From Thermophagus xiamenensis (lineage in GTDB: Bacteria; Bacteroidota; Bacteroidia; Bacteroidales; Marinilabiliaceae): a DNA stretch of 64,000 bases. The notes under the pieces were generated by a model, which saw only the letters and a program-made list of their open reading frames with translations, ran no database searches and had not been told where the DNA came from. The translations under genes were made by a program, and so were the position numbers. Below, piece by piece: positions 37,677-46,074 of this stretch. How positions within the stretch are numbered: the first letter of the stretch is position 1; every line of letters begins with the position of its first letter. The DNA is taken from NCBI RefSeq assembly GCF_900112795.1, contig NZ_FONA01000014.1:43703-107702 (forward strand), written 5' to 3'.

Positions 37677-38028
37677 TGTTAAATTTTGGAAACATTAACT
37701 CTATGAATCGTTGAACTACATGACGCTCAATGATTTTTTTTCGAAGTGTCCAAAATATTATGGCAACTACCAGAAATAACATTCCGGTAAGAATAAAACC
37801 TAATGCATATGAACCTATTTGTTCCCCTAATAAAACAGCAGCAGCCAGAGAAAAAAACATAAAAACAAAAAAGAAAAGATACAGCAAAACGGTTTTAGCC
37901 ATTATCCCCGAAAAAAAGCGTGACAATTCACCCGCTATATGAAGCTTTGTTAGGTCAATGCGTAACTGCACATACTCTTCTACTTCTTTTTTTATGTCTT
38001 CCAGCTCTCGAGTGATATTTTCTTTCAT
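37660..38028 (-). CDS. Holin-like membrane protein (phage holin family, DUF1469-like)
   Basis: The 122-residue product starts with an acidic helix (ELEDIKKEVEEYVQLRIDLT) and has two membrane helices, at about residues 45-70 (TVLLYLFFFVFMFFSLAAAV) and 75-100 (YALGFILTGMLFLVVAIIFW). The layout matches the phage-holin-superfamily proteins that are common in bacterial chromosomes and are not phage lysis proteins; they are often encoded with YtxH proteins in general-stress clusters, as here. It overlaps the next gene by 17 bp. Confidence 0.8.
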   Translation of the reverse strand: MKENITRELEDIKKEVEEYVQLRIDLTKLHIAGELSRFFSGIMAKTVLLYLFFFVFMFFSLAAAVLLGEQIGSYALGFILTGMLFLVVAIIFWTLRKKIIERHVVQRFIELMFPKFNNDDEE

Positions 38029-38478
38029 CTATTTTAATATTAGAAAATTATAATAAATTTCTTCGACTATTTTATTGGTTTTTGCTGTTTATTAAAATAA
38101 TGGTTGGCACCAAATGACGAAAAAACTTTTTTTGGCAATTTTGATGATTGGTTGTTTTTTATTAACGTGATCGGATAACCATTGGAATTAATTTATGCAA
38201 TGCTAATTTGATTTTGAGTATCAGTAGTTTTTATCCTTTAATTGGCTGGTTGCTATCCAACAAAAACAGTAAAAGTGAAACAAAAATCAACATTTATTTC
38301 ACAAAACGAACATACATAAATTTAAGAGAAACTTTGTGAAATTCATTTGATCATATGCTCAGATCAAATTGAAAAAATTCCCTCTGTGCCTTGTTGATGT
38401 TGTTGTTAGAAAATTTTCTAATAATCAACAAAGCACAGAGGTTTTGATTGAATCTAATGTTCTGTAAAATTAAAAAGA
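38029..38478. other. Intergenic region with long terminator hairpin
   Basis: These 450 bases contain no supported gene. The only structured part is the long hairpin at 38381-38441. Confidence 0.5.
38370..38441 (-). terminator. Long hairpin terminator of ytxH
   Basis: CCTCTGTGCCTTGTTGAT (38381-38398) pairs with ATCAACAAAGCACAGAGG (38424-38441), with one mismatch. The loop holds a second perfect palindrome, TTAGAAAATTTTCTAA (38406-38421). On the minus strand, the direction of ytxH, the stem is followed by TTTTTTC, so this is a rho-independent terminator with an unusually long stem. Confidence 0.8.
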
Positions 38479-38757
38479 TTAAGAAGCGGTTTCGGGAGCC
38501 TTTTGGTATTCTTCCATTAACTTTTCGATGCGTTTTTCTAACTCTTGAATTCTTTTTCTGGCTTCTTCTTTCATCTCCCCACCTTTTTCTTTGAGTTTTG
38601 CTCGCATTTGGTCCAGTTCTTTTTCGAGTTCAGCGATTTTTATTTTTATTTGACGGCGTGCATCTTCACCCGTTTGTGGAGCATAGAGCAAAGCCAATGC
38701 TGTTCCTACTGCAGCACCCAATAGCAGTCCGCCTAAAAAGAATCCTGTACTTTTCAT
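38479..38757 (-). CDS. YtxH-family membrane-anchored protein
   Basis: The 92-residue product begins with a glycine- and alanine-rich membrane helix (FLGGLLLGAAVGTALALLYA) followed by the conserved APQTGEDARRQIKIKIAELE, and then a long charged coiled coil (ELDQMRAKLKEKGGEMKEEA, RIQELEKRIEKLMEEYQ). This is the standard YtxH layout. Relatives are general-stress proteins of unknown function. It shares direction and spacing with the holin-like gene, but a strong terminator lies between them. Confidence 0.9.
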   Translation of the reverse strand: MKSTGFFLGGLLLGAAVGTALALLYAPQTGEDARRQIKIKIAELEKELDQMRAKLKEKGGEMKEEARKRIQELEKRIEKLMEEYQKAPETAS

Positions 38758-39709
38758 ATTAAATTGGTTTTTAAGGGTTTGTTATTCAATCATTTAAATA
38801 TAGGTAAAAATATTGGATTAGTCAACCAGACTATTTTCTTTAATATTCAATTCTTTATTATTGTTAAAATTAGATGATGTTTTTATATACACACATGAAT
38901 TTGGTTATTCATTGGCTTAATGGCATTATAAATGTTGCTTTCTGGTTCTAATTGATGGAAAAGATTATTCTAAATTAATCAGTCACCCATAACTGCCCAA
39001 ATGGTCAATTGGCTAAGGGTTCTACCTCATTTACTCGCCTGCCTGTTTCTTTCTTCTTATGCTCTATAAAATATATGCCAAACCATCATGATATATTTAA
39101 TTCTTATTTATTTCTGGATGCAATTTTCTTTTCCTAATTGTGCATATGAACTTCACGTTTTAAAAATACTAAATATAATAAAGTTTTTCAGGAATTTTTT
39201 CGATGAAATTGCCGATAATGCCGCTAAACCTGCAATTTTCAGATTTATATCCGAAATGTATCGCTCAGTAACTGATTGTTTTATTTTAATCCCCAACTTT
39301 TCTGATTTGGATGAAACGGACACGATCACACGATCAAGTAAGGTTAAATACAACAAGCACATGTATTAACTTAAGCTCTGTGAGTCTCATAAGTCCTATG
39401 AGGTAAATTAATTTATACTGGTGAAATAATTCTGTTCAATAATTTTATTTGACTACTTTTAGCCATATATGAAAGTATGTGTTTTATATTTTTGAACAGC
39501 TCTGATAAAATGTCGGGTCAAAAACATGACAATTTTTTAGCATGTTTCATACAAATTTGATACCAACCATAAAGAATATGTCAGTATAAAAAATTAGAAT
39601 ATTGGGTTTTTATATTGTATGGGTTTGGGAATAAAATGAGTTTAACATTATTTTGATCCGAACCATTAAGGGATTGTTTTATCTTTACCTTTAAAAAAGA
39701 AGATATGTT
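38758..39709. other. Long intergenic region with a repeat copy, upstream of the RSH gene
   Basis: These 952 bases contain no supported gene. The repeat at 39310-39422 occupies part of it, and open frames at 39088-39369 (plus) and 39153-39362 (minus) run into that repeat and look random. A possible promoter for the RSH gene is TATCTTTA at 39680-39687 with TTTG at 39652-39655, although the 24-base spacing is longer than usual. A short GC-richer patch at about 38990-39055 has no match I recognise. Confidence 0.4.
39310..39422 (+). repeat. Dispersed repeat, short Q-P form (copy 4)
   Basis: Runs from ATGAAACGGACACGATC through ACAACAAGCACATGTATTAA and CTGTGAGTCTCATAAGTCC to AATTTATACTGGTGA, matching the short form at 45970-46074 block by block. 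The end points towards the RSH gene but lies 288 bp before it. Confidence 0.6.
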
Positions 39710-41932
39710 ATGCATGATTTGAATAAACCTGTTACTTCTCAGGAAAGATATGAAATATTGAAAAGCTATAAAGCTTTACTAAAAGCATCCGAAGGCATCG
39801 TGAAACCCGAAGAGGTGAAAATGATTCGTGAGGCCATTGATATATCTTTGAGAAAAGGGAAGAATATTCGACGTGTATCCGGAACTCCTGCACTTTTGCA
39901 TTCACTTGAAATTGCTCGTATTGTTGTTGAAGAGATAGGACTGGGGCGTACCTCACTTATGTGTTCATTGCTTTATGATGTGCTTCGTAACGGTGAAATT
40001 ACTCTGGAAGAAATCAAACAACAGTTTGATGACCATGTGGTAATGATTATGGAGGGGTTGTCGAATGTTGCTGAATTATATAATCGCAATCCGGCTATTC
40101 GGTCAGAAAACTTTAGGAAATTATTATTGACTTTTGCTCAAGATGTTAGAGTAATTCTCATTATCATTGCCGACCGTTTACGTACCATGCGTACCCTTGA
40201 TAGGTACGATAGAGAAAGTCAAATTAGAATTTGTTCAGAAGTTTCCTATTTATATGCTCCCATGGCTCATCGTCTCGGTCTTTATAACATTAAGTCGGAA
40301 ATGGAAGACCTGGTGATGAAATATACCAACAGGGAGATGTACAAATTTATTGCCAGGAAATTAAATGAAACCAAACGAGCCAGGGATCGCTACATAAAGG
40401 AATTTATAGCACCTCTTAAAAAAGAATTGGCGGAACAGGGTATTAAGTGCGAAATTAAAGGCCGTACTAAGACCATAAATTCCATTTATAATAAAATGAG
40501 GAAACAAAATGTGGAATTTGAGCAGGTCTATGATTTATTTGCCATCAGAGTCATTATTGATACCGACCTCAAAAACGAGAAAGCTGAGTGTTGGAAAGTG
40601 TACTCTATTGTTACCGACAAGTATCAACCTAACCCCAGCCGGTTGCGTGACTGGCTTTCGGTCCCGAAAAGTAATGGTTATGAATCGCTCCATACCACTG
40701 TTTTAGGCCCTAATCATAAGTGGGTGGAAGTGCAAATCCGTACGAAAAGAATGGATGAAATTGCCGAAAAAGGTTTAGCCGCACATTGGCGCTATAAAGG
40801 TATTAAAAGTGAAAAGGGCCTGGACCAATGGTTGAATAATGTTAGGGAAATTCTTGAAAATCCTGAAGCTAACGTCTCCGATTTTATTGATGATTTCAAA
40901 TTAAATCTTTATGATGAAGAGGTGTTTGTCTTTACCCCTAAAGGTGATTTACGCCGTCTGCCTAAAGGTGCAACGGTCCTGGACTTCGCCTTCGATATCC
41001 ATTCCGAAGTAGGGAAAAAATGTGTGGGTGCTAAAGTTAACCAGAAAAATGTACCGCTTAAATATGAGCTTAAAAACGGCGATCAGGTAGAAGTCTTGAC
41101 CTCTTCTAATCAGGAGCCTAAAAGAGATTGGTTAAATATTGTGTCAACATCCCGTGCCCGTACAAAGTTAAAACAGGCTTTGCGGGATATCGAATTTAAA
41201 GAGGCCGAAATTGGTCGGGAGATGTTGGTACGGAGGCTCAAAAACTGGAAAATGGAGCTTACCGATCAATTGATAGGGCAATTAGTTAAGCATTTCAGGT
41301 ATAAATCGGTCCATGACTTCTTTTGTGATATTGCGAAAGACAAACTGGATGCCGTTGAAATAAAGGAATTTATCCTTAAAGACCGAGAAAAAGAGAAGGA
41401 GCAAACGGACCAGCAACAAGGGTTACGTAGTGCCGAAAATTTTGTGCCTCTGATAGAGCAAGATGAAGAAAAAGTGCATGATGTTTTGCTCATTGATAAA
41501 GACTTGAATAACATTAATTTTCAACTTGCTAAATGTTGCAATCCTATTCAGGGTGATGATATCTTTGGTTTCGTATCTGTTGGAGGGGGAATTCGTATCC
41601 ATCGAACCAATTGTCCTAATGCCCCTGATCTGCGGGAAAAATATGGATACCGCATTGTCCCAGCTCGTTGGACGGGAGAAACAGGTGGGTCTTATCTGGC
41701 ATCATTGAAAATTACCGGCGAAGATAATATAGGCATTGTAACAAACATTACGCAGGTTGTTTCTAAAGATATGGGACTTAAAATACGTTCTATAAACGTG
41801 GAGTCCAATGATGGAGTTTTTGAAGGAAGGCTCTCTGTTTTTGTTGATAATAAGCAATCTCTTAATTTGTTAATGCGAAAAATTAATAATATTAAGGGCG
41901 TGTTCGACGTTTCTCGGCTCGATGGGGCGTAA
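39710..41932 (+). CDS. relA: RelA-type (p)ppGpp synthetase with degenerate hydrolase domain
   Basis: The 740-residue product has the full long RSH architecture: HD domain about residues 25-200, synthetase about 235-350 (FAIRVIIDTD, KSNGYESLHTTVLGP, VEVQIRTKRMDEIAEKGLAAH), TGS about 395-455 (VFVFTPKGDLRRLPKGATVL), a helical/zinc-finger region (FQLAKCCNPIQGDDIFGFVS) and a C-terminal ACT domain (TGEDNIGIVTNITQVV). The synthetase Asp and Glu are present. The hydrolase site is destroyed: the HD pair is Tyr89-Asp90, the following EDxT-type acids are Arg93-Asn94, and the ADRxHN motif reads ADRLRT. It should make but not degrade alarmone, so a separate hydrolase-competent RSH or small hydrolase must exist elsewhere in the genome. 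Confidence 0.92.
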   Translation: MHDLNKPVTSQERYEILKSYKALLKASEGIVKPEEVKMIREAIDISLRKGKNIRRVSGTPALLHSLEIARIVVEEIGLGRTSLMCSLLYDVLRNGEITLEEIKQQFDDHVVMIMEGLSNVAELYNRNPAIRSENFRKLLLTFAQDVRVILIIIADRLRTMRTLDRYDRESQIRICSEVSYLYAPMAHRLGLYNIKSEMEDLVMKYTNREMYKFIARKLNETKRARDRYIKEFIAPLKKELAEQGIKCEIKGRTKTINSIYNKMRKQNVEFEQVYDLFAIRVIIDTDLKNEKAECWKVYSIVTDKYQPNPSRLRDWLSVPKSNGYESLHTTVLGPNHKWVEVQIRTKRMDEIAEKGLAAHWRYKGIKSEKGLDQWLNNVREILENPEANVSDFIDDFKLNLYDEEVFVFTPKGDLRRLPKGATVLDFAFDIHSEVGKKCVGAKVNQKNVPLKYELKNGDQVEVLTSSNQEPKRDWLNIVSTSRARTKLKQALRDIEFKEAEIGREMLVRRLKNWKMELTDQLIGQLVKHFRYKSVHDFFCDIAKDKLDAVEIKEFILKDREKEKEQTDQQQGLRSAENFVPLIEQDEEKVHDVLLIDKDLNNINFQLAKCCNPIQGDDIFGFVSVGGGIRIHRTNCPNAPDLREKYGYRIVPARWTGETGGSYLASLKITGEDNIGIVTNITQVVSKDMGLKIRSINVESNDGVFEGRLSVFVDNKQSLNLLMRKINNIKGVFDVSRLDGA

Positions 41933-42249
41933 GTCTCTTTTCAACCGATTAATTTTATTGAGTTTTAAATAATTTTCGAACAATATGCTTACAGTGTTTA
42001 ATTTAATAATTTGAACTTGGTAACCCCAAGATATACATCATAAAAACTAATTCATTTATCGTTTGGGCTATATGTTTTGATTTTTTTTTATTATTTTAAA
42101 GGTGCTGATAGATGAGAGATTTGGAGGTGAAAGGGGAGTTGGCAGATAAAACCAAAGATGGGGTTAACAAGGTTGTGAACATTCTAACTCTATCACATAG
42201 CACAAAATGTCATGGCTTCATCAGAACAATTAATTAATTAAATATAAAA
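41933..42249. other. Intergenic region with one weak small reading frame
   Basis: These 317 bases separate the RSH and stress-protein genes. A 41-codon frame (42112-42237, starting MRDLEVKGELADKTKDGVNK) is open but has no supporting signal other than the space it fills. Confidence 0.35.
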
Positions 42250-43377
42250 ATGGAAGAGCAAAAAATAATAACATTGGCAACACGCACTTACGAGCATGCC
42301 GAAATAATACGCTCTTTGTTAAATAATGAGGGCATTGAGTGCTTCCTGGAAAATGTAAACCTGATTCAGGCTGCTATTTCCGACGGGGTTAAAATCAGAA
42401 TACGGGAACAGGATCTTGAAAGAGCCATAAAAATTATGGAAGAAATTGAAAAGCCCGAGCTCTTAAAAGTAGAAGAAAAGAAACGGGGAAGGCCGCCTAA
42501 GGCTCGCGTTTTATTGCCGGTCGACTATAGCGATTATTCGACCAAAGCAGCTGAAATGGCCCTCGATTGGGCGGCCCGACTAGATGCAGAATTAACCGTT
42601 TTGCATGTATTTTATAATCCTATTATCAATACTCTTCCATTTGCAGAGGCCTATGTGTACGATACCAGTATGGATGAGCTAATGGTCGACCTGGAGGCCA
42701 AAGCCAAAGATGAAATGAGAGAGTTTTTAACACATTTAAAAACTCGGAAAAAAGACAAAGGAATTGATAATGTAACCATTCGTAGTAAATTACTCCGCGG
42801 AGTTGCCGAGGACGAAATTATTCGTTTTAGTGATGAATACGAGCCTACCGTTATTATTATGGGAACCCGAGGTAAAGACCGGAAAGCCTCTGATTTAATA
42901 GGTTCTGTTACCGCCGAAGTAATGGAAAGTGCTCGTGTTCCCGTCCTTGCTGTTCCGGAAGATTTTGAATACAAAGGTATTGATGAATTGAAAAAAGTAT
43001 TGTATGCCACTAACTTTGAGGAATCAGATTTCGTTGCCTTAGATAAGCTCGAGAAATTGGTTAAACCTTTGGCCGTTTCTATTAATTTAGCACATGTCTG
43101 TGAAAAAAGTACAGGGAAATGGAATCATTTAAAATTGGACGGACTCAAAAAATTTGCTGCAGAAAAATTCCCCAATACTCAAATTGATTTTGATATTATT
43201 GAAAATGAGGATTTTGAGGTGGGAATCGAAAAATATGTTCGTGACAAACATATCGATATTATTAGTCTTACTACTCGTCGGCGAAATATTTTTTCCCGAA
43301 TGTTTAGTCAGGGGTTGGGAAAGAAAATGTTGTTCCATTCAACTACCCCCTTGCTGGTTTTTCATGCAAGAAGATAA
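42250..43377 (+). CDS. DUF2007 and AT-hook universal stress protein, tandem USP domains
   Basis: This 375-residue protein has an N-terminal DUF2007-like signal-transducing domain at about residues 1-70 (TYEHAEIIRSLLNNEGIECF, DGVKIRIREQDLERAIKIME). A short basic linker, KKRGRPPKAR at about residues 77-87, has the R-G-R-P core of an AT-hook. Two universal-stress-protein domains follow: the first (about 87-235, VLLPVDYSDYSTKAAEMALD, with the ATP-binding-like MGTRGKDRKASDLIGSVTAE) and a second, more diverged one (about 245-375, ISLTTRRRNIFSRMFSQGLG). The first keeps the G-2X-G-9X-G(S/T)-type nucleotide motif and the second has lost much of it. The AT-hook-like linker raises the possibility that it binds AT-rich DNA, which is inference. 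Confidence 0.85.
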   Translation: MEEQKIITLATRTYEHAEIIRSLLNNEGIECFLENVNLIQAAISDGVKIRIREQDLERAIKIMEEIEKPELLKVEEKKRGRPPKARVLLPVDYSDYSTKAAEMALDWAARLDAELTVLHVFYNPIINTLPFAEAYVYDTSMDELMVDLEAKAKDEMREFLTHLKTRKKDKGIDNVTIRSKLLRGVAEDEIIRFSDEYEPTVIIMGTRGKDRKASDLIGSVTAEVMESARVPVLAVPEDFEYKGIDELKKVLYATNFEESDFVALDKLEKLVKPLAVSINLAHVCEKSTGKWNHLKLDGLKKFAAEKFPNTQIDFDIIENEDFEVGIEKYVRDKHIDIISLTTRRRNIFSRMFSQGLGKKMLFHSTTPLLVFHARR

Positions 43378-43427
43378 AAAAGAAATTAAACCAATCCGGC
43401 AGCCTTGACAACAAAAGGTTAAGTGAT

Positions 43428-43582
43428 GCTGAGGCAGAAGTGAACAGGCAGAAGGCAGAAGAAGTCAATAGTCATTAGTCAACAGTCATTAGTGCTAATG
43501 GACAAGTGACTAATGACTAAACACTAATGACTACTTTTAAGAAGCAATATATCAATAAAGTAAGTAAAATTTATACGGATGA
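43428..43582 (+). repeat. Dispersed repeat, G-T-P copy abutting the aldolase start (copy 5)
   Basis: GAGGCAGAAGTGAACAGGCAG starts the copy, a CATTAGT/ACTAATG tract follows, and AGTAAGTAAAATTTATACGG leads into the ATG at 43579. The tract is partly self-complementary. Confidence 0.75.
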
Positions 43583-44610
43583 AAGGTTTTGCAAGCGATA
43601 ATAATTCGGGTGTTCATCCCGAGATCATGAAGGCTTTGACAGAAGTTAATAAAGAACATGCGGTCGGTTATGGTGGTGACGAGGTAACCGCTCGTGTTGA
43701 AAAGCTATTCCAAAATATTTTTGGTCCCGACGTTGCTGTTTTTTTTGTATATAATGGCACTGGTGCCAATGTTGTGGCACTTCAAGCAATGACGCAACCT
43801 TTTAACTCAATTATTTGTGCCGAAACTGCACATATCCATGTTGATGAATGTGGTGCCCCCGAAAAACATACCGGTTGTAAAATATTAACCGTAAAATCTC
43901 CTGATGGGAAATTAACCCCACAACTTTTAGAAACGCACTTGCATGGTTTCGGTTTCGAGCATCATGCACAGCCAGGCGTTGTTTCCATTTCTCAGGTTAC
44001 TGAGTTAGGAACTTTATATTCATTGGATGAATTAAAAACATTAGCAGAATTTGTCCATAGTAAAGGGCTTTTATTACATATGGATGGAGCACGTATAGGA
44101 AATGCTGCAGCTGCTTTGGGATGTAGTTTAAAAAATCTTACTACTGATGTAGGGGTTGATGTACTGTCGTTTGGTGGAACAAAAAACGGTTTGATGTTTG
44201 GCGAAGCCGTTGTGTTCTTTAATCCTGATTTGGTGGCAAACGTTAAATATATTCGAAAGCAAACAACTCAGCTGCATTCCAAGATGAGGTTTATTGCAGC
44301 GCAATATGAAGCCTATTTTAAAGATGAATTGTGGCGAAAAAATGCTGCGCATGCCAATCGAATGGCCAATTTATTGGCAAACGAGTTGGAACTTATTGAA
44401 GGTGTGCAAATCACACAGAAGGTACAAGCCAATAGTGTTTTTGCTATTATCCCACCTTATATAATTGAACCACTGCAGAACAAATATTTTTTCTATATAT
44501 GGGATGAAGTGCGTAACGAAGTAAGGTGGATGACCTCCTTTGATACCTCTGAAGAAGATATTAAGAGCTTTTCCAGTGAATTAAAGTTTTTATTGCATAG
44601 GGTCAATTGA
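43579..44610 (+). CDS. ltaE: Low-specificity L-threonine aldolase
   Basis: The 343-residue product is a PLP-dependent beta-eliminating lyase of the threonine-aldolase family. It starts with the family hallmark (MKGFASDNNSGVHPEIMKAL, EHAVGYGGDEVTARVEKLF), and has ETAHIHVDECGAPEKHTGCK, LHMDGARIGNAAAALG and the PLP lysine in VLSFGGTKNGLMFGEAVVFF. It cleaves threonine and allo-threonine to glycine and acetaldehyde. The start codon lies at the end of a dispersed repeat, so its promoter region may be repeat-derived. Confidence 0.94.
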   Translation: MKGFASDNNSGVHPEIMKALTEVNKEHAVGYGGDEVTARVEKLFQNIFGPDVAVFFVYNGTGANVVALQAMTQPFNSIICAETAHIHVDECGAPEKHTGCKILTVKSPDGKLTPQLLETHLHGFGFEHHAQPGVVSISQVTELGTLYSLDELKTLAEFVHSKGLLLHMDGARIGNAAAALGCSLKNLTTDVGVDVLSFGGTKNGLMFGEAVVFFNPDLVANVKYIRKQTTQLHSKMRFIAAQYEAYFKDELWRKNAAHANRMANLLANELELIEGVQITQKVQANSVFAIIPPYIIEPLQNKYFFYIWDEVRNEVRWMTSFDTSEEDIKSFSSELKFLLHRVN

Positions 44611-44620
44611 CTAATAAATT

Positions 44621-44774
44621 GATGCAGAAGTGCACAGGCAGAAGGCAGAAGAAGTCAATATTAGTCATTAGTCAACAAGTGGTTAGTGTTAAATAACTAA
44701 TGACAAATGAACTAATCACTAAAAACTAATATTAAGTTCCATTAGATTAAATTTGATTAATTTTATACTGATGA
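44621..44774 (+). repeat. Dispersed repeat, G-T-P copy abutting the rhomboid start (copy 6)
   Basis: GATGCAGAAGTGCACAGGCA, the GGCAGAAGAAGTC block and a CATTAGT/ACTAAT tract are followed by AAGTTCCATTAGATTAAATT and ATTTTATACTGATGA. The final TGATGAATGCATG places the rhomboid ATG three bases beyond the repeat end. Confidence 0.75.
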
Positions 44775-45428
44775 ATGCATGATGATTTGAAATTTGAAAG
44801 AAAGCGGATATTATATAGTACGGTATTTCCGTTATTTATCCTTTTCTTGATGTTTACTGTTCGTTTGGTGGAGTCTCTGGAAAATGGGGATTGGCATTTT
44901 CTTGGGGTGAAGCCTTTGTCCTTGGAGGGATTGCCGGGAATTATAACCGCTCCTTTTATTCATGCCGACTGGGGGCATTGGGCTGCCAATGCGGGACCGT
45001 TCCTTGTCTTGGGAAGCGTATTATTTTATGTGTACAGCGATATCGCCTTAAAAGTTTTTATTTGGATTTATTTATTATCAGGTGTCTGGCTTTGGTTTGG
45101 CGCCAGAGATGCCTGGCATATAGGCGCCAGTGGCCTGGTATATGGCTTGGCTTCTTTCCTTTTTTTTAGTGGCATTATTCGCAATTATGTCCCCTTAATC
45201 GCAGTTTCACTTTTGGTGACATTTTTATATGGAGGCCTTTTTTGGGGATTAATTCCAATGAAATGGCAAGTTGAATATTCGTGGGAAGCACATCTTTGGG
45301 GTGCTTTGGCCGGGATGATTGTGGCGATGGTTTTTAGAAAAGAAGGGCCGCAAAAGAGGTCCATTCCGGATGAAGAGGAGGATAATGAGTTTGATTTCTA
45401 TGAAGATTGGGACTCGCCAATGTCCTGA
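44775..45428 (+). CDS. Rhomboid-family intramembrane serine protease
   Basis: The 217-residue product is predicted to have six membrane helices, starting YSTVFPLFILFLMFTVRLVE. The oxyanion-hole region is HADWGHWAANAG (HxxxN), the catalytic serine is in WHIGASGLVYGL (GxSG), and the catalytic histidine is in EAHLWGALAGMIVAM. These are the standard rhomboid positions. It cuts single-pass membrane proteins inside the inner membrane; the substrates are unknown. The acidic tail (DEEEDNEFDFYEDWD) is cytosolic and unusual. Confidence 0.92.
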   Translation: MHDDLKFERKRILYSTVFPLFILFLMFTVRLVESLENGDWHFLGVKPLSLEGLPGIITAPFIHADWGHWAANAGPFLVLGSVLFYVYSDIALKVFIWIYLLSGVWLWFGARDAWHIGASGLVYGLASFLFFSGIIRNYVPLIAVSLLVTFLYGGLFWGLIPMKWQVEYSWEAHLWGALAGMIVAMVFRKEGPQKRSIPDEEEDNEFDFYEDWDSPMS

Positions 45429-46071
45429 ATTCTTCGGTTAATTTCTTCTTTTATTTAACTTTTCTGATTTCTTTTTTTCAATTTACTCTTTTACTATATG
45501 ATACCTGCTTAGTGAAAAGGTAAACTAACTTTTTCTTTTAGTGATATTCATTTGAATAAATTTATATCTCGTTCTATTCCCAGTAAAGGATTTTTATTTT
45601 TCTTATTTTTATGCATTGTAAATTAGTTCAAGTATTTCTCTAACATTGTCTTCAACAAAGGATATTATTACTTTTGTTCGAGTTTTTGGAAGGTCAAATC
45701 ATTTTCTATTTGAAGTCTTTTACGATTTCATTATTGAATTCGAAACTTTGTACTAAACTATTGTTTGTTTTGTTGTAGCAATAATTTGTCGTGTAAAAAA
45801 AATTAATGATGCAGAGGTGCACAGGCAGAAGGCAGAAGAAGTCAATAGTCATTAGTGATTAGTCATTAGTCAACAAGTGGTTAGTGTTAAATGACTAATG
45901 ACTAATGACTAACCACTAATGCCTAATTTTAAGTCCCATTAGACCAATAAGTTAAGTAAATTATATACTAATGCAACGAGCATGGCAAGAATGTTTTCCA
46001 CAATAAGAACATGTATAAACTTAAGCCATGCGAGTTCCATCCAACCAATAACTTAAATAATATTTATACGG
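45429..46071. other. Intergenic region containing a double repeat copy
   Basis: The first 370 bases of these 643 are AT-rich with no supported feature. The rest is the repeat copy at 45806-46074. Confidence 0.5.
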
Positions 46072-46074
46072 ATG
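45806..46074 (+). repeat. Dispersed repeat, double copy G-T-P-Q-P (copy 7)
   Basis: This is the longest copy. It has a GCAGAAGG block, a long self-complementary CATTAGT/ACTAATG tract, AGTCCCATTAGACCAATAAG with TATACTAATG, then AACGAGCATGGCAAG through AATAAGAACATGTAT to GCCATGCGAGTTCCATCC, and finally TAATATTTATACGGATGA. Two P blocks show that a G-T-P unit and a Q-P unit are joined here. The final ATG at 46072 is the start of nfnA. Confidence 0.8.

Noticed and set aside
37660..38028. Prophage remnant suggested by the holin-like gene
   Set aside because: The neighbouring genes are ligA and ytxH, no other phage gene is present, and chromosomal holin-superfamily proteins are common with YtxH.
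39088..39369. Possible 93-residue plus-strand gene
   Set aside because: It runs into the dispersed repeat at 39310-39422, has no domain or promoter signal, and the opposite strand is equally open.
42112..42237. 41-residue frame between the RSH and universal-stress genes
   Set aside because: Open frame only; no promoter, no recognisable family and no adjacent signal. Kept as a note in the intergenic entry.
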